Origin: Euryarchaeota archaeon UBA226
GTDB lineage: Archaea; Thermoplasmatota; Poseidoniia; Poseidoniales; Poseidoniaceae
Reading direction: 5' to 3'
DNA length: 5,607 bases
NCBI GenBank assembly: GCA_002505935.1
Contig: DAWL01000151.1
Location: 4,294 to 9,900 of the forward strand
Shown: one piece after another, positions 1-4,659 of the stretch
Layout: every line of letters begins with the position of its first letter
Position numbering within the stretch: the first letter of the stretch is position 1
Notes under the pieces: model-generated
What the model was told of the DNA's origin: nothing
The model's input: only the letters and a program-made list of their open reading frames with translations
The model's database searches: none
Translations under genes and position numbers: made by a program

Positions 1-19
1 TTTTCATATTTTGAGTTAG

Positions 20-91
20 AGAGGGCACCCGGATTCGAACCGGGATCCTGGGATCCGAAGCCCCAGATGATATCCATTACACCATGCCCCC
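20..91 (-). tRNA. tRNA-Arg (anticodon UCG)
   Basis: The minus strand folds into a full cloverleaf. The acceptor strands GGGGGCA and TGCCCTC pair over 7 bp with one G-U. The D arm is GTGT with TCAT, and the anticodon stem is TGGGG with TCCCA. The anticodon loop is CTTCGGA, so the anticodon is UCG, reading the arginine codon CGA. The variable region is short (GGAT). The T arm is CCCGG, loop TTCGAAT, CCGGG. The discriminator is U at position 20 and is not followed by CCA, so CCA must be added by a nucleotidyltransferase, as is usual in archaea. No intron is present. Neither an A/T-rich promoter nor a TATA box lies within 100 bases of the 5' end; the nearest is at 271-278. The 5' end sits inside a 6-bp inverted repeat, ACCATG-CCCC-CATGGT (81-96), which could compete with the acceptor stem in the precursor. 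Confidence 0.93.
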
Positions 92-249
92 ATGGTATGC
101 TACCGTCGAAGACTGCAATGCAATCGACGAAGCCTCTGACCAGCGGTGTGGTCACAGTAACAATGTCAGCAGAGTCGGTCCAAGGAACGGCGAAGCCGTT
201 CCCCCCTGTTCTTGGTGGTAGTGGTATTCATTCCATTTTCCTCCGCTGC
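92..249 (-). ncRNA. possible structured leader RNA upstream of tRNA-Arg
   Basis: Minus-strand transcription from the TATA box at 271-278 should start near 245-250 and run into the tRNA. The RNA can form four helices. CAGCGGAG (248-241) pairs with CUCUGCUG (174-167) over 8 bp with one G-U. GGAACGGC/GCCGUUCC (202-195/191-184) has a 3-base loop and is extended by CCAAG/CUUGG (215-211/184-180). A 9-position helix (157-149/142-134) has one mismatch. CGUCGA/UCGACG is at 129-124/109-104. The long closing helix needs a G-U that would be A-C on the plus strand, which favours a minus-strand RNA. I recognise no known RNA family (not 5S, SRP or RNase P RNA). It may be a non-coding RNA, a structured 5' extension of the tRNA precursor, or the leader of the tiny ORF inside it. 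Confidence 0.32.
166..231 (-). CDS. possible 21-residue leader peptide
   Basis: ATG at 231 opens a 21-codon ORF that starts MNTTTTKNRG and ends DRLC, with a TGA stop at 168-166. A GGAGG Shine-Dalgarno (244-240) lies 8 bases upstream, and the TATA box at 271-278 would place the transcript start a few bases before it. The peptide is basic, with five Arg and one Lys. A decoy ATG at 236 gives only Met-Glu before a stop. The Shine-Dalgarno can pair with the last codons of the same ORF, so folding could hide it. No family is recognisable at this length, and the same bases also form stable hairpins, so the ORF may be accidental within a structural RNA. Confidence 0.22.
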   Translation of the reverse strand: MNTTTTKNRGERLRRSLDRLC

Positions 250-270
250 ATAATACCCAATAACTAATCA

Positions 271-278
271 TATTTAAA
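271..278 (-). promoter_or_regulatory. archaeal TATA box for the leader/tRNA-Arg transcript
   Basis: The minus strand reads TTTAAATA, close to the archaeal TATA consensus. The expected start, about 25 bases downstream, falls at about 245-250, just before the GGAGG and the first leader hairpin. The core ATTTAAAT (272-279) is itself palindromic, so weak plus-strand initiation near 300 cannot be excluded. Confidence 0.5.
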
Positions 279-303
279 TTGTGTGGTTAATTTGCTCATA
301 ATT

Positions 304-371
304 CGCGCGCGTGACATACTGTTACTAAAGAAAGAGGGGGATCCCTCCGGACCCAGGAAGTTACAACCTGG
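304..371. other. non-coding divergent region with two small hairpins
   Basis: Between the divergent TATA boxes I see no gene. The stretch holds an alternating CGCGCGCG (304-311), a GAGGG-ggat-CCCTC inverted repeat (334-347) and a CCAGG-9 nt-CCTGG inverted repeat (353-371). These could be transcript hairpins or protein-binding sites. Neither is followed by a T-run, so terminators are unlikely. Confidence 0.3.
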
Positions 372-395
372 ATAATTCAAGAGCATTTATGGATC

Positions 396-407
396 CTATT
401 CGAATAG
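396..407. promoter_or_regulatory. 12-bp palindrome, candidate operator
   Basis: CTATTCGAATAG is a perfect 12-bp palindrome ending 8 bases before the TATA box of the plus-strand operon. This is where an activator or the BRE-side pre-initiation complex would contact DNA. A dimeric helix-turn-helix regulator is a reasonable guess. No regulator gene is visible in the window, and no second copy of the palindrome was seen. Confidence 0.35.
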
Positions 408-415
408 TTTAATCC

Positions 416-423
416 TTTATATA
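416..423 (+). promoter_or_regulatory. archaeal TATA box for the plus-strand two-gene operon
   Basis: TTTATATA matches the archaeal TATA consensus well. A start about 26 bases downstream falls near 446-448, leaving a leader of about 15 bases before ATG 463. No T-rich stop or other promoter is seen before the second gene, so this one should drive both. Confidence 0.6.
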
Positions 424-462
424 CTGTCATCGATTTCTGCAAAATTCCGGGGTTTGAAAATT

Positions 463-1491
463 ATGGCAGAATTGTTTGACGCAGAAGGAATTAGGATCTA
501 TGCGGGCCGAGGTCCGTATAGCAGAAAGTGTAGGAGATTGATTGCTGAAGGTTTGGCATACATCAAAGATAATGCAGGAAACTTTGCAGAATTTATTGAA
601 GAAAATCAAGAAGGTATGAACCCTTCAGCCAGCACTGAAGATGCTCTAAAGAGATTGCAGAAAGAGGCCGAATTGGCATCGAATATTCTCGGAATGAACG
701 TATCGGGATATGAGGTCAGCGTTGAGGTCGATGACCGAACTTACGTAGCTACACTTGCTCGAAACTTATCCAGTTGTATCAGCACAGGTTTGACGCGTGA
801 ACAAGCGGCGAAGTTGTTCCAATCAGTTGTCGGTTGGATGTCCTCTATCGGCATGACTGTTGGCCAGGCAGAAGAATTGGTAGAATCTCTTCACAAGATG
901 TTGGGGGGTATGATAGCACAACCTGCGCGCCAACAGAATCCATTGGATACTGTAGGCAGGCCAAGTACTCGTGAAAGTCGAAGAAGCAACCGTTCCAACC
1001 TTCTCGAAGTGAATTGTATTCCAGGGACCAGAACATCCGCATGTTGGGATGAGTTGTGGATTGAGGCATTCAGACCAGCCATTGGTCATCACCACCGGGC
1101 GAGTATAACTGAGCCGGAAATCGTCAATGGTAACAATAGTTCAACCGAGACTCACCATTCGGGGAATGGGCGTGAAACATGGGAGAAGCCAGTTGCAATT
1201 GCATGGAAGGAACATGTCTGCGACAATCTACGCGATGCAGCTCGCAGCAATTGTTTCCGAAGAGGTGCACACAGTGTGATTCGAATCTTCTTACCAGATA
1301 CCGAAAGGATTGATCTCGGTGGTGAATCTCATCATTCAGATTACCATTTCAATCACCAGATGGAACACCGGCACAAGGATTGCCTTGAACGCTTTATCGA
1401 TGAATGCCGCAGCCAAAAATCAACTGGCAACTCTCCTGATCTACGCGTGTTCATACATCGCGGATTGGATTCCGAGGAGGTGTCTCTATGA
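463..1491 (+). CDS. hypothetical protein, helical N-terminus and His/Cys-rich C-terminus
   Basis: This 342-residue protein belongs to no family I recognise. ATG 463 is preferred over TTG 454 because GGGG (449-452) lies 10 bases before it and the TATA-derived start is near 447. Residues 1-150 look well folded and mostly helical, with a charged stretch at 57-75, a short VSVEVDD beta-like piece near 85-91, and helices at 111-150. Residues 151-245 are a polar linker rich in Arg, Asn, Ser and Thr. Residues 246-342 look ordered again and are rich in His and Cys (HH at 290-291, HFNHQMEHRHKDC near 295-307, further Cys at 253, 264 and 315), so metal binding is possible. There is no signal peptide or membrane segment. 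The stop overlaps the next start as ATGA, so the two proteins are probably made in coupled fashion and may act together. The linker is unusual enough that a pair of compensating frameshifts cannot be ruled out, but the frame stays open for more than 1 kb. Confidence 0.75.
   Translation: MAELFDAEGIRIYAGRGPYSRKCRRLIAEGLAYIKDNAGNFAEFIEENQEGMNPSASTEDALKRLQKEAELASNILGMNVSGYEVSVEVDDRTYVATLARNLSSCISTGLTREQAAKLFQSVVGWMSSIGMTVGQAEELVESLHKMLGGMIAQPARQQNPLDTVGRPSTRESRRSNRSNLLEVNCIPGTRTSACWDELWIEAFRPAIGHHHRASITEPEIVNGNNSSTETHHSGNGRETWEKPVAIAWKEHVCDNLRDAARSNCFRRGAHSVIRIFLPDTERIDLGGESHHSDYHFNHQMEHRHKDCLERFIDECRSQKSTGNSPDLRVFIHRGLDSEEVSL
1476..1482 (+). promoter_or_regulatory. strong Shine-Dalgarno for the second operon gene
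   Basis: GGAGGTG lies 5 bases before ATG 1488, within the last codons of the upstream gene. This fixes the start despite the ATGA overlap and points to translational coupling or independent loading of the second gene. Confidence 0.75.
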
Positions 1492-2384
1492 ATGCTGAAT
1501 ACGTGATTCAATTGTTGAATCCAACTCCGCGACATCGTACCATGAAGATTCTTCGAGGTAAGCCACTGAACGGAGACCGTAGTATTCGTAGTACTCAGGA
1601 CGTCAGTATGAGGCTACCACCTTACAGTTGGAGAAATGTATTGTTTGATTCCAGTGGCAACCCTCATTCCAGCATGGTTCGAAGCATCGATGACATTGAC
1701 ATCGAAGAAGATCTAGCTTCCAGCGGTACAATCTCATTCGACAATAACAGAACAACCAGAATCAGAGTTGATGGAGTAAACGTTAGTGGTATGGCTGGAG
1801 ATCTAGCTTCGCGCGAGAAATTCACATCGGCAGCTTCTCGGGTCTATGCTAATCTGTTCCACGACCCTGATCACTACCTTGGTGGTCGCATGGTCATGAC
1901 TCAGAATTCTTTCCTACGTAGCCAACGCGATGGCAGGCCGGGATTGTATTCACCTGCAGCACTGAACCTTACGATTGAAGAGAGACCCGATTCTCTCTAT
2001 CAGAATGTGAAATCTGGATATCTCGAAATTCTTGAGTGTGTGGGTGATGGTTACAATTCCGATGATGCCTTGCAGCTGAGAATCTCCAATAATTCACCCG
2101 AGCGCGTACGCTTCTGTATTCCAAAGGGAGCCATGTTTGAGCAGTCCGAATGGACCGGAAATCAAAATCTAGTGGTCCCTGATGAACAGTGGTACGAGAT
2201 CGGCCCAGGTGAGGAACAGAGTTTCCCAGTGCCTGCCATGTGTGCCAATGCTACCGGGGGCTCTCCAAGTCGAGATAGGATGAATCTAACTCCATTCTTG
2301 TTCAACGACCTGGGAGAGAGTTTCAGTTCACAGGATCGTTTCTGGAGTTCCTCTGATGGCGCAAATCGGAATGCTCGTCTTTGA
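1488..2384 (+). CDS. hypothetical protein with C-terminal beta-rich domain
   Basis: This 298-residue protein has no named family that I can assign. Residues 1-110 are polar (MRLPPYSWRNVLFD at 41-54, acidic DDIDIEED at 68-75). Residues 111-165 contain a helix and an aromatic segment (VYANLFHDPDHYLGGRM). Residues 177-255 look like a beta-sandwich: LEILECVGDG, LQLRISNNSPERVRFCIP, then GAMFEQ, QNLVVPDEQWYEIGPGEEQSFPVPAMCAN. This order of strand, IPxGxxFE, QNLVV, PGE and PAxCxN resembles a beta-domain I recall from scattered bacterial and archaeal hypothetical proteins; I cannot name its function. Residues 256-298 are Ser/Arg/Asn-rich and probably disordered. There is no signal peptide or membrane segment. 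Its start overlaps the stop of the preceding gene and it has a strong ribosome binding site, so the pair forms an operon, and a physical complex is a fair inference. Confidence 0.8.
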   Translation: MNAEYVIQLLNPTPRHRTMKILRGKPLNGDRSIRSTQDVSMRLPPYSWRNVLFDSSGNPHSSMVRSIDDIDIEEDLASSGTISFDNNRTTRIRVDGVNVSGMAGDLASREKFTSAASRVYANLFHDPDHYLGGRMVMTQNSFLRSQRDGRPGLYSPAALNLTIEERPDSLYQNVKSGYLEILECVGDGYNSDDALQLRISNNSPERVRFCIPKGAMFEQSEWTGNQNLVVPDEQWYEIGPGEEQSFPVPAMCANATGGSPSRDRMNLTPFLFNDLGESFSSQDRFWSSSDGANRNARL

Positions 2385-2427
2385 ATTCCCAATGAACTCA
2401 ACTATTATTTGTTCAAGTAATGTATCA

Positions 2428-3342
2428 CTACTCAATAAATATCTTATTTCTATGATACTCAAATGCTAGTTCACTTGGTGCAGCATAATCGCTTGAAGGC
2501 GGTAACACTTTGTCACCGTTCAGGTTAATCAATTCGGGTGCATTCATTCTTTCATCAGTAATTCTCGATGATACCAAAATACGCCTATCTTCATCCACGG
2601 AAATCATTCCTTTGTCAAAGGCCCAGTGACAATTCTTTGACAACGCGATTCCATTTCCAAGAGAGTCATCATGTGAAACTGACCAAGGAACAATATGCGC
2701 AGCATCTATGATTGTATGAAATGAAGGTGTTTGAAGACGGAGCCCTGTAAATGCACATGTGTGATTATATGCCTTCTGAATTGCTTTTCGAAAACCAGAA
2801 TCTCTTACTGCTTTCTCACTTGCTTCACTCTTTACTGGTTTCATCTCAAGAATATCTTCTGCATAACGATTTGATAGAATGGATATTCGTTCTAAGTCCT
2901 TGATTGTTTGATGAGTATCGGGATGGAAATTCTCGGTTAGTATATCTTGTATCAACAACTTTCGTTTTGAAGAGTCAGAATACAGAGAAAAATATTCATC
3001 GGAAATTTCAGCACCGCGATATCTTTCTCGAAGTCGGTGTGTGGATTTTGGCTGACCATCCTGCCCTGGATCTCTGTTATCATGTCTCCTCAAAGTCCAA
3101 CCATGTTCCCCATGCATGTGATAAAATGGTAGCCACATGTCTCGTTTTCTTCCTATATCCAAGCAATTTGAATATTCCCAAAAAGTCTGTTCCAGATATG
3201 AACTCGGTTCGATTAGTGGACTTACTATCTTGCCTTCTTCCATCCCTTGAAGAATCGCTAATAATAGGAAAGGTTTTGATGGATTTGAATGAAATGTTTC
3301 AATGCCATATCTTGCTTTGGATCTATCCTTCTTGAACTTCAT
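2428..3342 (-). CDS. HNH_2 endonuclease, type IV restriction-like
   Basis: This 304-residue protein is a probable DNA endonuclease of the HNH_2 (PF13391-like) class. The nuclease core is at 183-245: FRKAIQKAYNHTCAFTGLR, then DAAHIVPWS with His216, GNGIALS with Asn230, and CHWAFDKG with His239. His216, Asn230 and His239 form the H-N-H metal/catalytic set and all are present. The N-terminal part (23-85), PSKPFLLLAILQGMEEGKI followed by LEQTFWEYSNC and MWLPFYHMHGEHGWTL, matches the pattern found in the sulfur-binding/McrA-like restriction proteins. These use the N-terminal domain to sense modified DNA and the HNH domain to cut it. The modified base or backbone recognised here cannot be read from the sequence. 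ATG 3342 is preferred over TTG 3354 and GTG 3351 because GGTGA lies 5 bases before it. It follows the acidic protein gene by 24 bases and is probably its operon partner. The length is normal and there is no frameshift. Confidence 0.85.
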   Translation of the reverse strand: MKFKKDRSKARYGIETFHSNPSKPFLLLAILQGMEEGKIVSPLIEPSSYLEQTFWEYSNCLDIGRKRDMWLPFYHMHGEHGWTLRRHDNRDPGQDGQPKSTHRLRERYRGAEISDEYFSLYSDSSKRKLLIQDILTENFHPDTHQTIKDLERISILSNRYAEDILEMKPVKSEASEKAVRDSGFRKAIQKAYNHTCAFTGLRLQTPSFHTIIDAAHIVPWSVSHDDSLGNGIALSKNCHWAFDKGMISVDEDRRILVSSRITDERMNAPELINLNGDKVLPPSSDYAAPSELAFEYHRNKIFIE

Positions 3343-3347
3343 GATGT

Positions 3348-3352
3348 TCACC
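3348..3352 (-). promoter_or_regulatory. Shine-Dalgarno deciding the HNH gene start
   Basis: GGTGA on the minus strand sits 5 bases before ATG 3342. It overlaps the alternative GTG 3351 start codon, which argues that the TTG and GTG codons are not the main starts. Confidence 0.55.
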
Positions 3353-3366
3353 AAAATTCAAGATTT

Positions 3367-3981
3367 TCAAACTCCAAATTTTTCGTTGTATCGACTTAAC
3401 TTTTCAGCTTTGTATTCCTGCACCCACTGAACAATTCCCCCTGGATGTAATTCGCCGGGACCGTGGCCAAAGCCACCATTGTATACGGCTGCCCATTCTC
3501 CATCTCTATGGTAAAATTCCTCCATATCTACACCCAAATCAAAGAGTATCTTCCATCCTATATCTCCTGTTCTTTCGATGACGTAATGATACCAAAATTT
3601 TCGCTCTTCGACAACTTCATCATCATCGCCCGTGATACTGTGGTAACTGTGTATAATTTGTTGGACTACATCGGCATCATCTGAAACGACTTCCGAAGCA
3701 AGTTGCATCATTCCAGTTTCATATCCACTTTCACCTATCTCGCAATTTTCAAAAATTAATGAAATTGCATTTTCTTGCGCCAAAATTGTATCCTTTGCAA
3801 TTTGCCCAAATTGTTTGTAAACTGCATCCCCTCCTTGTTCATATTCTGGAATTTCCTGATTTGCTTCTTCCGCCCAGAATTCAATTACATCAGATGGTGA
3901 TTCAGATTGAAACATATTCAATGCGTCAGCCAATTCCATCTTTCCGGAATCCATCACCATGTGCCATACGCTGCTCGACAT
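3367..3981 (-). CDS. acidic hypothetical protein upstream of the HNH nuclease
   Basis: I do not recognise this 204-residue protein. By my count it has 40 Asp/Glu against 12 Lys/Arg, so it is strongly acidic across its length. Residues 13-115 read as helices (MELADALNMF, SDVIEFWAEEA, YKQFGQIAKDTILAQENAIS, ASEVVSDDADVVQQII), then an acidic turn GDDDEVVEE near 118-126. Residues 127-165 are aromatic and likely more compact (KFWYHYVIERTGDIGWKILFDLG). A Gly-rich VYNGGFGHGPGELHPGG follows at 166-182. No membrane segment, signal peptide or catalytic motif stands out. ATG 3981 is taken as the start; Met8 and Met10 are alternatives. It lies 24 bases upstream of the nuclease on the same strand. An inhibitor, DNA mimic or specificity partner of the nuclease is possible but unproven. 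Confidence 0.75.
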   Translation of the reverse strand: MSSSVWHMVMDSGKMELADALNMFQSESPSDVIEFWAEEANQEIPEYEQGGDAVYKQFGQIAKDTILAQENAISLIFENCEIGESGYETGMMQLASEVVSDDADVVQQIIHSYHSITGDDDEVVEERKFWYHYVIERTGDIGWKILFDLGVDMEEFYHRDGEWAAVYNGGFGHGPGELHPGGIVQWVQEYKAEKLSRYNEKFGV

Positions 3982-4080
3982 ATTTCCCGATAAGGGGCCA
4001 TCTCAATAACGTTACATATCAAAATCGATCTCTCGATAATTCTAATTAAAGTAAATTTTCAACGATTGCAAACTATTGCA
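3982..4080 (-). promoter_or_regulatory. promoter region of the acidic protein/HNH unit
   Basis: This 99-base gap is very A/T-rich on the side near 4040-4060 (AAAATTTACTTTAATTAG on the minus strand), which can hold a TATA box giving a start near 4020. TTTTGATATG nearer the gene (about 4014-4023) is a second candidate. ATCGA-TCTC-TCGAT (4024-4037) is a short inverted repeat near the expected start and may be an operator. A direct repeat ATTGCA-AACT-ATTGCA fills 4065-4080, right after the preceding gene's stop. Confidence 0.4.
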
Positions 4081-4659
4081 TTATTGATGCTCCCATTGAG
4101 GATACTTCTTCATGCACTCTGCGAACTCATCTGAGTCTAGGTTACTGGCCAACCATGAATGAATATTCTTCCAATCTTGCATATCGAACCAAGCCCTATC
4201 ATGATTAGCGAATTGCCTGACAAAAGGAAACAAGGAATCGCTCAAAGCAACCGATATTTCATCCTCTAATCTTTTATCGAGGTCGCTCAAATATTTGCAA
4301 GCCTCTTGTCTATGCTCGGTTGAATCAACATCTTCGTAGCGATTAGGATATTTGTACCGATCAAGGTGGAACTTGAACTCCCCATCATTCCTCTCAACCC
4401 AATTCTTTTCTTCTTCATCTAAGTCCCAATCAAGAACGTGTTGCATAATCTCAAGACTCTCTTCGATAACGGTTCCATCTGGCAGTAGCATAACTGGAAC
4501 TGTACCTTTTGGCGAGATTTTCATCATATGATCAGGTCTGTCTCGTAACAGAACTTCGCGATGTTCATGCTCAAATCCAGTTCTTACGATTGCCATCCTT
4601 GCACGCATTGCATATGGGCATCTTCGGAAACTGTACAGAATCGGAAGGTCGGTCACCAT
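4081..4659 (-). CDS. glutathione S-transferase-like protein with CPYA site
   Basis: This 192-residue protein has a GST fold and probably acts on a low-molecular-weight thiol or as a thiol-disulfide reductase in the cytoplasm. The thioredoxin-like domain (5-80) shows YSFRRCPYAMRARMA with Cys14 in CPYA, the SPKGTVPV motif with cis-Pro55, and EESLEIM with Glu67/Ser68, the usual thiol-ligand contacts. The helical domain (90-190) keeps RNDGEFKFHLDRYKYPNRY, FPFVRQFANHDRAWFD and the C-terminal KYPQW. It closely follows a family common in Gammaproteobacteria and other bacteria, whose members usually run to 215-240 residues. Here the loop before FPFVRQF (normally FLLGDRPSLADIA) is shortened and the GST S-x-x-D cap motif is blurred. 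The start is fixed by GGAG (4668-4665) 5 bases upstream. It overlaps the stop of the proline-repeat gene by 7 bases. Classical glutathione is rare in archaea, so the thiol partner is unclear and bacterial transfer is likely. Confidence 0.88.
   Translation of the reverse strand: MVTDLPILYSFRRCPYAMRARMAIVRTGFEHEHREVLLRDRPDHMMKISPKGTVPVMLLPDGTVIEESLEIMQHVLDWDLDEEEKNWVERNDGEFKFHLDRYKYPNRYEDVDSTEHRQEACKYLSDLDKRLEDEISVALSDSLFPFVRQFANHDRAWFDMQDWKNIHSWLASNLDSDEFAECMKKYPQWEHQ

Noticed and set aside
184..202. GGAACGGC/GCCGTTCC hairpin as a terminator
   Set aside because: No T-run follows on either strand, and archaeal termination relies on T-tracts rather than hairpins.
67..267. 66-codon plus-strand reading frame
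   Set aside because: It begins inside the tRNA gene, has no ribosome binding site, and its bases are better explained by minus-strand hairpins and promoter.
156..326. TGACATTGTTACT (minus, 168-156) resembling TGACATACTGTTACT (plus, 312-326)
   Set aside because: A short match with a 2-base gap that could arise by chance; no further similarity around it.
823..1095. Minus-strand frames of 63-90 codons inside the first operon gene
   Set aside because: They are antisense to a 342-residue frame with promoter and coupling signals, and read as Cys/Trp-rich non-protein-like sequence.
1310..1498. Hydrophobic 62-codon frame overlapping the end of the first operon gene
   Set aside because: It looks membrane-like, but it lacks a ribosome binding site and the main frame through the same bases joins the downstream gene by ATGA.
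20..2384. Integrative element inserted at tRNA-Arg
   Set aside because: The genes lie on the 5' side of the tRNA, no integrase is visible, and no second copy of the tRNA 3' end was found.
2393..2415. TGAAC...GTTCA inverted repeat between the converging operons as a shared terminator
   Set aside because: Only 5 bp with a 13-base loop and no strong T-run; too weak to call.
2904..3335. 143-codon plus-strand frame opposite the HNH gene
   Set aside because: The opposite strand encodes a clear HNH nuclease with catalytic residues; this is its shadow.
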